NCBI GenBank assembly: GCA_018697195.1
Contig: CM031866.1
Coordinates: 7,973,104 to 8,037,103, forward strand
From: Certhia americana
Lineage: Eukaryota; Chordata; Aves; Passeriformes; Certhiidae
Direction of reading: 5' to 3'
Length of the DNA stretch: 64,000 bases
Shown here: piece after piece, positions 28,317 to 41,380 of the stretch
Numbering within the stretch: the first letter of the stretch is position 1
Layout: each line of letters opens with the position of its first letter
The notes under the pieces: generated by a model
The model's database searches: none
Told to the model about the DNA's origin: nothing
What the model saw: only the letters and a program-made list of their open reading frames with translations
Program-made: the position numbers and the translations under genes

Positions 28317-29269
28317 GAGTTATATACTAATGCAGTGCAGAATCTGAAAAATGAGAGCTAAAAATTAAGGCATTATCTTGGTATCTTTTTTAATATTTTT
28401 ACTATTTAAAATTTAATATTTTTAAGCATGATCTTTTTAAAGAAGACCTTGTATCCTTTGTGCTTCTAACTCAGGACAATTTGAAAAACGTTTATGAAAT
28501 TAAGATTCCAAGTTTGTCCTTCCCAAAAAAAATTAAAGTCTAAATGCTTCATCTCAGTGTTAACTTCTCTAGGTGCTGTTACTCACCTAAAACTTTGCTC
28601 AAAATATTTTGATGGTAATAGGACAGAACTGGTAAGAATGAAATAAAACGTAGTTATAGCATCTCTCTGGATCTGAAAGAAATAAAAACATTTTAAAAAT
28701 CAGAGTTTCCATCTAGTTGCAGAACCAACCAATTCTGCTGACACCTGACAGATCCCTCTAAAACAGGCTGATCATTTCAAGGCTGCTCCTTACATGAAGT
28801 GGGCTGATCACTGTGTGTAGCTGCTGGGGGTACCCCTGTGCAGCTCCTCACAGACTGACAAAAATTTGTTGAGCCAGTGAGCCAAACCAAAAGTAACCCA
28901 AAATGCAATAAACCTTGGCAGGATGCTGAGCCCAATTCAAGATATTTCAGCACTTTGGTCGGGTTTGAGAGCAGGGCTGTCCCCACACTACAACTGCTGC
29001 CCCATGAGGGGTACGACAGACAACTCCTGAGTGTCTGCTTTGCCAAATACTCCAGACACGTTCTTCTAAACATATTGTAGACATTCAGAGACTAACAATA
29101 AGGGCCACAAAGCTTAAAAGACGTCACTATCCCTAGGACTACTTCCTCTAGAAGTGAAATGTTTTATTAGTGGGATAGAAGGGGAAATGGTCTGCATTGT
29201 CTCAGCAATACCTGTTTCATTAAGGGAAAAATCTGCCTACTGCTTGAGTATTTTTCTGGCTAGCCCAAC

Positions 29270-29440
29270 ATATGGTTCTTTATTATTGTGCATTACGATA
29301 GCCCCCAAGGAGCCCAGCTCTATCAGGGCCTCAGCCTGCTAAGCACTTGTACAAACACAGGAAAGGAGCCCCTCCTCTGAAGAGCTTGCTGTCTAAACAG
29401 AGGAGACAGACAAAGGGCTGCGATGCTGCGCGAAGGTTTG
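29270..29440 (+). mobile_element. Ancient amniote retroposon tail (CR1/L3 or MIR-like)
   Basis: The run of phrases is TTTATTATTGTGCATTACGATAG, a degenerate CCCAGGAGCCC stretch, GCTAAGCACTTGTACAAACACAG, GAAGAGCTTGCTGTCTAAACAG and AGACAGACAAAGGG in fragments. It follows, in order, a repeat consensus widespread in turtles, crocodilians and birds (the GCGCTGTACAAACACAG ... AGAGCTTACAATCTAA type). Divergence is high, so the copy is old. Confidence 0.7.
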
Positions 29441-29934
29441 CAAAACTCATCTGACATTCAGAGGGTTCTTTCCTGCAGTTGGTTTTGCTTTTTGATGAAA
29501 AAAGGATTTTAGTTTCCAAGAAACAAAAGAAATTGAAGGAAGGGACATTAAAAAGGCTGAAAACAGGGAGGTTAATGAGAAGAAACTGATATGAATAAAC
29601 ACATACAATTTTTACATTTTCAAAAGGAAGGGGAACATCTTTCCACCACATGTGCAGCAGATAAAGAGTAATGGGCTCATACTGCAGAAAAAACATTAGA
29701 TATTATAGAAATAAGTTTAACAGACATAACGTTGGGGAAACTCAGGGACAGGCTGCTGGGAAAGCTGGAGTGATACCAACATTGGATGGCTTCAAAAACA
29801 CATTGAACCTTCATTAGGCACAACTTCGACATAAGTGACTCTGGCTGGAGCTGAAGGCTGAGCTCCTTGCTCTTCTTCTGGTTCCAGGAGTGTCACCTCT
29901 ATATCAGTTTTGGATGGAATCATTGCTCTTCCAC

Positions 29935-30060
29935 AATGGAGGTACAAAATGAGCTTGTTTAAGGTCACTCAGAAACACAGTCAGAAGTGAAATCACCTCT
30001 TTCCCCATGTTCTCACTCATTTTTGTAATACCTCTCTATCTATGAGCTATCTATGAGCTA
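29935..30060 (+). mobile_element. MIR-like SINE fragment (weak)
   Basis: AATGAGCTTGTTTAAGGTCACTCAG followed by ACACAGTCAGAAGTGAAATC (given in parts) resembles the MIR core phrase 'cttgcccaaggtcacacagcaagtcagtggcaga'. It lies about 500 bases after the better-preserved fragment at 29,270. It ends next to a short 11-base tandem duplication at 30,038-30,060. Confidence 0.4.
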
Positions 30061-31664
30061 TCTTGGGTCCTCAGTAAAGACGGATCTCAAACACAATGAA
30101 ATGTGCTCAGAAGAGGGGAAAAAAAACAGCTTTTCCAGCTTCATGTAAAAATCCAAGCTGTTGCCAAAGTCCAAATTGAATTTCCTGGGAAATTCCAAAG
30201 ATGCCACAAGTCTACATGAGATCATCCAGCCACAATCATGGAGACAATTCTCCAAAGGGATGGGCAGGGAGAAGGAACATGGGCTGACAGCAGCACCAGT
30301 GGGAGAAAAGCCTTTGCTAAACCCTGGAACAGACCTGTGACATGTTAGGCAGGGCTAATGTCCTGCACAATCCCCTCCCCTCCACTGAAGGGACCCTTTC
30401 TACCCTTTCTCCAAGGACAAAGTGAGCACATGAGATTACCAGAGTGAGAAACACTGCAAGTTTATGGTGTGGGGGCAGAAAAAAAAATAATTCTCAGCCT
30501 CCAAGTTCTTCCCTTGCCTGGTGAAGCAGCACTAATATTTAATAGCAGGAGAGAGCCCATCTGATATCTCCCATTCTCTGCTTCCACTGCATGAGATAAT
30601 TTTTCCTTTCCTCCAGGAAAAAGAAGTGAGATGCCTTCTCCCTGATTCGCATTCTAGATGATCCAAAACCACCCTGCCAACTCTCTCTGCTCTCCCTTGT
30701 TGAAGGGGACAGATCAAGTGACTCAGACAAAAATGTGAAGCACTTGTCCACCACTTCCCACAATCACAAACAAAAGCAAATTTAAGTTAGGTCCTAAAGG
30801 GTGTGGAGGATGATGCACTGTTTGTATTTTGGGCTTGCAAAGGATCATGCCATGCTTCTGTGCTGATATTGACTTTCCCATGGGAGAGTCACATCCTTCA
30901 GATGTGCTTATCTGAAATTTTCCCACAATGTTCTATTTTGACAATACGTTCTCCCCTCCTTTCAAAACCTGTTGAGAAAAGCACCATTATCCTGAAAGGG
31001 GAAAAGGGTCACGTGAAACCTCTTCTAGTCTTTAGTAGGAGTCTTCCCATAGTTAAGACCAGCTTCCTGCAGAAATAGCACAAGTTAAGAGCCCTCTGTA
31101 CCTTCCTTCAGCATCACAGATGCTATTGTTCGCAGAGAAGCCCTTGGAAGGAGTGAAGTGCTCCAGAAACCCTTATCTTTTATGACCTGCCTCCATCAGA
31201 GAAACCAGCTCATTTTTGTTTTCCTAAAATATTATTATATTAAAGGATAATAATATTGTTTCATTGTTTCTATTGTAAGACCTTTGGTCTCACTCTCAGA
31301 AGTTTCTTGTTGAACCAACCACTCTCCTAGAAAAAGGCAGTCTACATTTTACTGGATATAGGTTAATTTCAGAATTGCAGAGCTCTAGTGGTTCAGTTGC
31401 TCCTGCAGACTGAAGGATGTGGTCATAAAGACCATCCTCTCCAACAAACCCAGCTCTCCCCTCTCCATCAACTCCCCATCCCCACCAGAGTAATTAGCCT
31501 CAGCATTTAAAGAGAAGTGGAAAAAAAAAAAAACAAAACAAACATACCAAATCAACAAACTAAAGCTAGTAGCCTGAAATCCTTTTTCTGTACATTTTTC
31601 CTTCACTGGTTCACCTGCCTGTAGGGAATTCAGTCAGTTACTTTGCTAGCTTAAAAACCCTGAA

Positions 31665-31715
31665 GCTGTCCTTGAAATGAATGGCTCCATTCATTTAAGT
31701 GGGAGTGTGTTCTGG
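31665..31715 (+). mobile_element. Old repeat fragment with a near-perfect hairpin
   Basis: CTTGAAATGAATGG and CCATTCATTTAAGTGGGAG resemble the fold-back 'ttgaagtcaatgg ... ccattgacttcaatggga' amniote repeat. The arms 31,675-31,684 and 31,687-31,696 pair perfectly over 10 bp with only 2 bases between them. Confidence 0.4.
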
Positions 31716-32035
31716 TTTTATTACCCGATCCCATATTTCTACCACAGAATCACAAGGCAAGTAAGTAAAACAACCTGTTCTCAATTGTGGCTGCCTGGTT
31801 ATGTCCTCTTATTACATTAATTTCTGTTATTTTTCCAGGATTAGTTCAGTGCACTAGGAAAGGATAATATCCCCCACCTCTCCATGAATACACAGTTTTT
31901 AAATATCTTCTGAATGATTTAGTGCCACACAGCCTATTGAATTTCTGTCTCACCAATTAAAAAGACCAAGAGAATTAATTTATAAACCAAGAGGAAAAAA
32001 ATGGCTTCTAAAGTAACCATTAGCAAAGCTCACTC

Positions 32036-32090
32036 AATGCAACTTCCCTTCATCTTCAATGGACTTTACATCAGATTCAAACTGCAGGCA
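32036..32090 (+). mobile_element. Ancient amniote repeat fragment
   Basis: CTTCATCTTCAATGGACTTTACATCAG resembles the old-repeat phrase 'ccattgacttcaatgggctttggatcag'. It is short, diverged and unaccompanied by other repeat parts. Confidence 0.4.
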
Positions 32091-33104
32091 TTTCTTTCAA
32101 ATAAAATAGAGCTGTTAAGCAGCAACCCAGAAAAACCCCAAAAGCACTCACACAGATGTGTGCTGCTTTCCCCAACCTTTTCATCATTCTTTTACAAGGT
32201 TTTCAGGAGTGTACCTCCAGGAATACCCCTTCCCAAAAGCTCTCCACAAGACATTATCTCTCAGGTATGTCAGTGACTACACCCAGCCTTCAGCCCTGCT
32301 GCTCCAGCACCCCCAAACCCCAGCTCGGGGCATCCCAAACCAGGGCTCACCTGTGCCAGGGCAAGGATGGGGCTGGGCACCCCCAGTGCCCCCACTCAGC
32401 ACCCCTGGGTGCACTGCCAGTCCCTCCAACACATGGAAATAATCACACTCACAGTTGTGACCTGAGAGGCAAATGGATCTCGATCATTACCCAGCTCTGT
32501 GACAGATAAATACGCCTTTTGGACTAAATCATTATCTAACTGCCTTTTTTTAAAGGGAGCTGGGCAATTATTTTTAAACCCTGCTATGAGGAATAATAGT
32601 CAACTTCACAGGGCTGGCTGGGAATAGGCCATAACACTTGGGGAAAGTCCAGGCTGAAATCATCTGTAGTTTAATGACATGTTGCATAGGGAGAAAAATG
32701 CATTTGGAAGGAAATACCATTAAAAGAGGTAAGAAATAAAATGTTGTACTGTGAAATGCTTACAAGAGAGGGAAAAATACTATCTGACTATTCAATTTTC
32801 AAAAGATTTCAGAGCTTGTCTGCCTGGACTGTGAAGAGTAAACTACAGTAAAATGCCCTAGTTACAGATTGAGCCAAAGGTGACCTTACAGGACCTTTTT
32901 TGTTCTGAGAGAAAAACTAAGGAAGGTAAAACAGGTGCCATTGTTAAGAAAGTGATATTCAGCCCTAGGATGATTATGATTCTTCAAGCTGTAGAAATGC
33001 AGTCAGAAAAATATGCAACAGCTTTAACTTCTATTAATAATACAGAAACATGTTCTGGCATTAAAATAATGAGGAATACTAATTCCAAATCCCTTTTGAT
33101 CCCA

Positions 33105-33138
33105 TCTCTCTCTCTCTTTTTTTTTTTTTTTTTTTTTT
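33105..33138 (+). repeat. (TC)n followed by T22
   Basis: A dinucleotide TC run leads into 22 thymines. It could be the reverse complement of a retroposed poly(A) tail, but no retrocopy body is recognisable next to it. Confidence 0.9.
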
Positions 33139-34094
33139 AATGACATATCTATTCTTTTCAGTTTAATGTTTCTGATTATTCAGGAGATAATTATTCATAA
33201 ATTGTTTTCAGTCAAATCTGTTTAATAACCTATTTTCATTTAGCATCCCCAAGCAACACCAAATTTCTAATTACGTACATCAATGGTCACCTCTCAAAGA
33301 TCACTGAAACCTCCCAAAAAAAAAATCTCATTGCAAATGTCCTTCCTGGGCTTGAAAGTCAAAACATGCCTATTCCACACATGAATACAGAACCTATGTG
33401 GTGGCCATAAGACATAGAATGCTGGCACTTCCCAAGCACTCTGATTAGATACCCATTTCCTGACCATCCTTAAAGGAGAATTTTGCAGCTCAAAAATTAA
33501 AACTCTTTTAAAAATCCTAACTGAGTAATAGATGCTTTTTGAAAAGGAGATAACAGATATTTTGCCTGCCAGTAGAAAGGTCACATAAATAGATAACACA
33601 GCACTAAGAGCGCTTTCAAACAATTTGAAAAGTCTCAATCAGCAATTCATGTATCAAGAGACCCATAAAACCAAACAGAGCTGTGATGTATATTCAGTAG
33701 CTTCTGTAAAACACAGGTTTGAGATCCCACTGCAGCCAGCACCCTATAAATGAACAGAAGAAAGAAGCTTCAGCCCCAGAAAGCTCATTTCAGGTTAAAA
33801 AAGATGTAGCAGATATCATTATATCTTGTAAGTCCTTCCAAGCTTCCCTATTGCCTGCCTTTACAGCACAGAGGAAGACAGATCCATGTGTGGGGAGTAC
33901 AGGCACTGCCCAAAAATAGGGAAAATTTACAAATAAATAAATCTATGATTTTTCTTTCTTGAAATATTAAAGTAAGCACACATCAAATGACAAAGATGCA
34001 ACAAAAATGAAAAATGCACCAGTAAATCTGGTTTCGTTTGTTTGGAGAGGCAGTCTTGGTGATCTACTAACCACTCACCAAATGAGATTTAAAC

Positions 34095-34112
34095 AATAAA
34101 TAAATAAATAAT
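34095..34112 (+). repeat. (AAAT)n microsatellite
   Basis: Four or so AATA units in tandem. Confidence 0.85.
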
Positions 34113-37100
34113 GGTCAATGGGAATTCCTTTCCAGGGTTGCATTTCCAAAGAGGAAAGTGGAAAGATGACAGCCCAGCACCTGCCAGCCATGCAGGAGGG
34201 AGCTATACACACTCCCTGGTGTGGCTGCTCCCTGGTACCTCATCAGAGCAGAGCACAGAGCTCAGGCTGGAGCTCAGCTCCTCTCCTGGGCACTTACCGG
34301 TGTCAAATCTTTATCTTCCTGACAGTGACCACATGTAATCGATGCTAATGGAAGAGCTTGTGTCACTGTGTGGAGGCTGGCATGTCCCGTTTTGTGTGAC
34401 CCAGGCTAGCAGAATGATTTTCAGCACACTGGGGTGAACGTCAGCTTGCAGCAGACAGGTAAATCATGACAAGAAACTTCTCTGCTGCAAGAAGCTCACA
34501 GTACAAAGGCACTCAGTACAATAGCAGGGGATGACAGAGCTTGTAACCACAGTGCTTGGAGGCTGGAGGGGAGCCCCTGTGCAAGCAGCAAAGTATGAAA
34601 TTCAGTACAGCATCATGCAAATTGTTCTTAACCATCTATCCACATGGGCAAAGGGGCTGGAAGAGACCAGAGAATCAAAAATATTTTTTAAAAATGCAGC
34701 CTGAACAGAAGAAAGAGATTGCTGAAGGGGTGTCAAGCTGAGAGAAAGCACTGCTGACTAGATGCAGTCATGAAGGAAATTGAAGGGCAAAGATAAAGAC
34801 CAGGCTACATTGATTGTCCCCTACTCCCCATGTATGCACCACCATCACTTGGGCAGACATGAGCAACCTCATATTCACCCAAAACATCCAGAAAATACCC
34901 ACCTGTGATAAACATACCTCCACTTCCAGGGAGATCCTCTGCTGTTCCCTGGTAGTTGCTTCCCTAGAAAGCTAGAAGACATCTCTTTGGCTCAGCAAAG
35001 GTCTGCTAATTTCCACCTGGAAATAAGGTGTTTTCCTACCCAACTGAGTAAGGAAGAGCCTCATGCAACTGGTTTCCAAGGCCTCTCAGGTTTACTGGAA
35101 GAGACCTGAGATAGGGCATGCAATATTTATTAGAGGGAATTTCAAAAGTTTAATGTGGAAGAGACAACAGTAACAGTGGGAATAATCAAGAGACAGATCA
35201 CTGGTACCTGTCAACCAAAGTCCCAAATTCTAGCCTGGTTCACCAGCCCAACAGCTGCCAGAGATCAAAGCTGTGCTCAGCAAGGACTAGCCCTAAACAG
35301 CAGCCTCTAACAAAGAGCAATTCCACTGACTGTGACTCAGTAGAGACCCACTGCCCCAGTGCAGCATGGCACAAGCAGAGGAGGCAGTGGGAGGACCCTG
35401 TGATGCTCCCAGAGTCACAGACACCAGGGTGGCACCATGCAGGGGCTCTCTGGGCACAGCCAGGCTCTCTAGACACATCTCAAATGCCAAGCTGTGTGCA
35501 GTGTAAGACTGAAGCCTCTAAATGAAGATTAGTCACTGCAATTCTTTGTTAGCAGGTACTGTAAGTAAAAGTGTGTCTCCAGTTTAGTGAAGCAAGTGCA
35601 TAATGCTTTTAACTTACCCTCTAAAGTGCTGTCTCCTGTCAAAATCTCTTCCCCAAGCCATGATAGCTCACATCAGAAGTACTGCAGATGCAGACTCACT
35701 GCCTCATGGCAAAGGGCTGACATTTCTGGTGAGGACCCACAGCCCTCTGCTGCTACAACAGCAACATCCTGCCAGAAAAATCACTCCAGCCTGTCTTTGA
35801 GGAAAAAAATTCCTGGAGATAAGAATAAAGAGATACTAAAAAGCTCATCCTCAGAGGTATACTGCAGCCTGGATAAAGGCAGAAAGAATGTGGCAAATTG
35901 CTTTTAAACCCAGCTGAACCATATAGCCCTGCAAGGAAAGGAGAAGAAAATAAAAGGAGGTGGGGGAGGAAAGAAAAAGGAAAAATAACTCTACCCCTCA
36001 CCAAGCAAGCACTCAGGCTTCTAGTGGTCCCTGTACCAGCTCATCCCAAAACTGAAGCACATCAAACCATGGAGCCTCTAGAGATCACCTTCAGCAGCCA
36101 CAAAGCCCCTTGATAATCAGCTGCATAGAAACATAATTAAGAGTCCAACCTGAACATCCTGTGATATCAAACAAATACTGAAAAATAGCATAAATAGCTT
36201 TTTTATTCAGTACAACCAGGCTAAAGTTGCCTGCAAGCTTGCAAGTAATTTTTAACTAGGTAATTGAGGCTGTTAGAGCAGGTGCTGCCTTCTAAGAAGC
36301 TATTTGACTGTCTGCTGGCTAGAGAAGCCAAAACACAACGTGACCAACCAACACCTCTTTCCTTCAGCTCTGCTCTCACAACTCAGGTGACAACAGGAAG
36401 AATACCTGCCTTAGTCATGGTGTGTGGATTCCTGCACAGCTGGTAACAGCTTAGCGAGGTGTAACACCCGGCTGGCCCTGCTGTTCTCACAGCCAGCTCG
36501 GAGCCTGATGGTAGCAGCTTCACCAAAGGCAAGCTTTTAACCAGCTTCTTGAGGGGGTTTTACAGCTGCAAGGAACTTGCTAAAATCCCTCTAATAAAGC
36601 TCATGAATATGTGTCTGAGGCACAGGCCCACCCCTGGTTTACACTGAAATAACACATCAGGAGCTGGGCTCTGCTATTCACCTCCACAGAAAATTAATGA
36701 AGGTCTCTCAATCCATCACAATTCATTAGCAACCAAGGACACTGACAGATCTATTATTTTATTTTTACCAAAATTGGCTGGGACAGTGTCTCTTTGTTCC
36801 AGTGTTTGATGTATCTTCTGTATCTTCCCTTCCCTTCCCATATGCCAGTTGTTCTTCTGGGATGGATTTTGATTGAGCCTGGGTAGCACAGGGAACCAGC
36901 ATGCTCTGAGTCCAGGCACACCAACACTTCTGAGGACATTTTCAGTATTTTGCCACGGAAATAAAAGTACTATACTTTATAAATTGATTTTTCTTGGGGC
37001 TCAAGCATCAGCCCTGAAGAAGGGCTTGTGTGCCTACAGCTGTGACCATAGACTGTTCTGCAGGAGCCAGTCCAAGAGAAGATAATCACCTTTTGTTAAA

Positions 37101-37650
37101 ACATGTCTTTCTGATTTAATATTCACTTAACCTCTGTTTACCACCACTACAAGGTGCTCAGAAAGGAGCCTTTCAGGATCAAATTCTCATCTGTCTGGTA
37201 ACAGTCATTATCACATGCACTACTATTCATCTCACTGGTTTCTGGCTCTAGTACATCTTTTTTGAGAGGTAGCATTTTTGTGGCTAACGCCTTCCAAGGG
37301 TTGTTGTAGGTCTGCTCCAGAACAGAGTGCTATTTAGTGTGAGCAACAATTTCAGGTTTTGTTCAGATGCTGATATTTGTGATATGTGGCACCATTCCCA
37401 GAGATAATAAAGGAAATTCTCTGAGATTTCATGAGAAATGGAGCCTCCATTTTCTTTCTCTGCTAGTTTTCAATCCACTGCAAAGTACTGGTGTGTTAGA
37501 AATCACTTGTGGGAACAGGATAATCAGGTAATTTGTCCTTCACCTGATAAAGATACAAGGGTTTGAGAATTAAAAAAAAGCTCATGGAACTACAGAGAGC
37601 TTTTGAATAAAAAAAATTATTTTATGCTTTTAGGACATGTTCTTCTGCTG

Positions 37651-37693
37651 CTTTTTTTGTCTTTTTTTTTTTCTTTTTTTTTTCTTTTTTTCT
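37651..37693 (+). repeat. Interrupted poly-T tract
   Basis: T-runs of 7 to 12 bases separated by single C or G, about 43 bases in all. Confidence 0.9.
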
Positions 37694-38342
37694 TGTATTT
37701 GTTGCATTCTTTATGTGCAGGACACTCCAAAAACCACTGCAAACCCGTATGCACAAGGGACAACTGACCTACAGACACCTCAGCCCCTCTGTTTTCAAAA
37801 ACCTGTCACACTTACCTCTTTTCCTACCATCCTTTCTACACATGGAGGACACTCCACTGAGCTTTTGCACCTGATCCTAGAAGAGCTGGAATCTGGAAAC
37901 ACAAGATAAATTTCTCTGAGCATTACTGCTGACTACAGATATCCTTAACATTCTCCACTTGTATTGCTACAGAATATATATTAATGGTGTTATCTAGATG
38001 CTTTGCATAATTTCAGTAAGGATGAGGTTGTCACAGAAGGCATCAGTGAGGTGGGGACAGGTACAGAGCAGAGAGCAGGGTGGTATTTGCTAGCTAGGAT
38101 GTAGAATAATGTGGACTTGCAGGAACATCCTGATCAGCCTTCCAGGCACAGGCATTGCCTCCCCCTGTGCAACTGCTGGCAAATTCTCCTTATACATTAG
38201 CATATCAAAGCATCTACCGACAATAAAATTAACAAAACACAAGAATGAAGGAGACACGCTGAAACTGAATTGAAAAGCCAGAAAATAAGCACACCTGCCA
38301 GCATTTCCATCAGGTGCATTTCCAGCTGCCCTGCAGAAGCAA

Positions 38343-38410
38343 AATTGGGCCTGATTCTGCCTTATGGAGCTTTTGCAATTCCACAGGTGACAGAGCAAGT
38401 CTGAAAATGA
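38343..38410 (+). mobile_element. Ancient amniote repeat fragment
   Basis: It opens with GGGCCTGATTCTGCC, a phrase characteristic of old amniote repeats ('gggcctgattctgctctc'), then loses similarity. Supported by that phrase only. Confidence 0.4.
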
Positions 38411-38929
38411 ACATCCACCTGCACAAAGATTAATTGCTGTTGCAATTTTTAAGACTGTCTTCCCCTCCACTCCCAGCCTGGGTGGGTATTGTTCATCCTT
38501 CTGCACAGCTTGGGAAGCAGGCTGGGAGCAGTGCAGATACATTAACCAATTAAATTCTGTAACTGTACACAATATCTTGGCTAAATAATAATCTAATTAC
38601 TACTTACAGTGGGATTATCCAAACAGTGATGGGTATCAAAATTCTAGTAATGTCAAAATGATATTTATAAAGTTTTTTCAGATTTCTTATATCTAGATTT
38701 GTTGAAACATCACTGCTTTCTATCAAAGCCCAATTTTATGTGATAAACTTTATCTCTGCGATATCAAAGCAAGAACTAGTGCTCTATTAAAGAATCCTCT
38801 ATCATCTTACATCTTTCTAACCCTATAGGCAAATAAGTGTACTATTAATGAAGGCATTTTTAAGTTTGAAATAGAATTGTACCCTGTACATTTGTTTTCT
38901 CTTCATTTAATCCAAATGAAATCCCTGAA

Positions 38930-39330
38930 AGGCCTATTCAACCCTCGCAAAGGTTAACAAAAGGATGGAAAAAAATCTGCTATATCAAAATAATTATATA
39001 AAACATTAGTCTCAGAAGAAAAGGCTGGGATCACAAAACCCATTCAGCTTTCAGATGTAATCTTTTTAATATGAGGCTAGATTAAACAATGTGAAGTGAA
39101 AGGGGTTAAGTATAAATCCATATAGATGCCCAAAGTATTTACAGTGTGCATTAAATAAATCATTTCATGTGAAAGGACAGTTATTGTTACTGGAAAGGTT
39201 TCCTAATTCACTTTCAGATAAAAATAAAGAGGGCTGCATCAGGAAGCTTTGTACACTTTTTCCCTCCTGACAGCTTTCAAGTGGCAGCATATTATTTGGT
39301 CGCTGCTACATACAGAGTGTCTTAATTAAA
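38930..39330. promoter_or_regulatory. Candidate conserved non-coding element
   Basis: Dense short motifs (AAAGGTTAACAAAAGG, GATGTAATCTTTTTAATATG, GTGCATTAAATAAATCAT, ACAGTTATTGTTACTGG) occur in about 400 bases without repeats, immediately left of a GC-richer block. SOX-, TCF- and homeodomain-like sites are visible. Confidence 0.3.
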
Positions 39331-41299
39331 GGTTGTCTAAAAATACAGAACATTTTCACAACCACATCTGCCATTAACTCTTCTGATGTGCTGGTGGCAC
39401 GAAGCACCAGCATCTCCTTCCCTGCCAGTGCTCTGCCCCACAGCAGTCACACACACCTTCCCCACACCTTGCAGCTGGACACACCAGCACAGGGAGCTGG
39501 GCACAGCCCTCCCCAGCACAGCAAATGGCTCCTCTTGCACCAGAGCAGAGAGAGGCCCCTCCCTGCTGCACCTGGCACCCTGAGCCTGCTGGCAGCTTTG
39601 GACCATGTCTTAAAAAGGAGCAGCTTGGCACTGTCTGGGCTTGGCACTGGCTTGGCTCAGCATCCAGAGGCTGGCTGTGGCCAGATCCCAAGCCCAGCTC
39701 AGCGTGGTCAGGGTTTCCCTGCTGGACTGTGCCCTGCCCACAGCAGTGGGCTAGTGACCCAGAGCTGCTCCCAGCCAGCCCTGCCACCAACACATCCCTC
39801 AGCCACACACCAGGAGAAGAGCTGTGCCCACATCCCAGCCTGGCTGGCTCAGGGGGTGGGATGCATGGGGAGACTTCTCCACCTTGTACCAAGGATAAAA
39901 TTGACACCAAAGAGCCCAAAGCAGAGGCAATCCAGGAGTTCTGAGAGGGGGCTGGTGACTATACGGCCAGGTTATTTGTCCCAAGGGAACATAATGAGAA
40001 ATAAAATCATCGAGGTTAGATCATAAGAGAAAAATCAAACCACTGCCCTTTTATGCAAAGGATTCATTCCACAGGCACCACTTCAGAAATCTGGTTTTTG
40101 TTCAGTTGTGCCATGTGTGTGCATGGCAGAGGGCTGGATCCTCAGGTGTCTAATAATCAATTGAACAAACTCTGCAGTATGTTCTCTAAAGGAAGCACTG
40201 ATTAGTTTTCCCTCTGCTGGACTGCTTCTCCTTATGAAATCTGGAGGACTGCAATATCCTTCAGCCCTTCATCTCACAGTCAAATTTGATTCAAATCAAT
40301 GTTTCTCCACCAAGTTATATCATAGAGGAGAAGCCCCAGCACTGACCAGGAAAATGGGAGCATATACTTCATTTCCTCAAGAAGTTTGGCTGAAGCAGGA
40401 CTAGTTTAACTCGTTTAGCATCAGGTACGTTTAAACATGAGGCAAACACACACTGCCCACAGAATTCCTCTCTCATTCTGACTACTTAGTCAAGCACTGT
40501 GGATTTCTACATATAAGCCATATTTGCAATTATCTGCAGTAAATACAGTTCATGGTTTAAGAAAAAGACCAACTCCCCTGTGAAATTAGGGAGTACAGTT
40601 CCAAGTGCCTTGTCTGTCCCCCGTTGCAATGTTCAGAAAATGAACGAAAGATTTTTATAACTCAGAAGACATTTTACTCCTTTAAGACTCAGCTTTGTCT
40701 GACGCTCAAGCACAGTGACTTTTTAGACAAGAACTGTGCTGCTCTCTAGCAAATGCTACACCCCTAAGACACATCCACTGGAAGAGAGCTAAATATATTA
40801 AACATCATGCAGGCAGTTTGTTGCTACTTAGGGTCTTCTCTTTTGTTGGCTTGTTTTGCTCTTTTTTTTTTTTCTTAAAACCTAGAATGCTTAAGCCACT
40901 TGTATTGATTTTTTCAAAGGTTAAAATACCTCTAGTGGATGTGCCCTAATGGAGCATTCGAGCTCAAAGAACAAGCAGTGTGACTCACCAGCTGTTAAGC
41001 AACCTTTAATGCACATGATTCTGAGAACTGCAAAGAATATAGCACTACAAAGTAGCCCAGGCTCCCTGGGAAGAGCCTGATAATAAAAATTACATTCTCA
41101 CATTATTCCACTAGACAGATACGTTGATTGGTGGGATATCAGGCATCTTTGGGGAAAAGGTGTTCCCACGCAAGTGGAACATCAAACTGGATGATTCCTT
41201 TATCACTCTGAAGGGGTTTTGAGGTAATTTATTCTAGTGTGAAAACTCACTGGAAAATTATTGTAAAGCTTACTTATGTTGCAGACCGTCAGAGGCAGC

Positions 41300-41380
41300 A
41301 CTTGACTCCTCTCTGTCTTTATACAGCACCTGAAACAAGACTGACCCAGCCCCCATTAGCATTTTTCAAGTAGGTGTGCT
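41300..41380 (+). mobile_element. Possible ancient L3/CR1-like fragment
   Basis: CTCTGTCTTTATACAGCACCTG, then CAAGACTGACCCAGCCCCCA, weakly follows the opposite-strand form of the CR1/L3-like tail ('tacagcacctagcacaatggggtcctggtcc'). Weak call. Confidence 0.3.

Larger units (their letters stand above)
28317..38929. other. Intergenic DNA with old repeat fragments, no gene recognised
   Basis: Apart from the retroposon fragments and simple repeats listed separately, nothing is recognisable. The minus-strand frame of 160 codons at 38,090-38,572 covers the old repeat phrase at 38,343 and has no protein motif. Confidence 0.7.

Noticed and set aside
31741..31760. ACCACAGAATCACAAGG as a CR1 LINE 3' end
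   Set aside because: Only a short chance-level resemblance to the bird CR1 tail, with no 8-bp terminal repeats and no upstream CR1 sequence.
33105..33138. T22 run as the tail of a retrocopy on the minus strand
   Set aside because: No gene-like body or target-site duplication is visible on the expected side (33,139 onward).
37165..37260. AGGATCAAATTCTCATCTG as another old amniote repeat
   Set aside because: A single short phrase without further ordered blocks; too weak to list.
38090..38572. 160-codon minus-strand frame
   Set aside because: No motif, no splice context, and it overlaps an old repeat phrase at 38,343.
39374..40026. Open frames of 181 codons (minus) and 212 codons (plus) over the same DNA
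   Set aside because: The block is GC-rich with few stop codons by composition. Both strands are open, codon content is Cys/Ser/Pro/Gly-rich, and no known motif or splice structure is visible.
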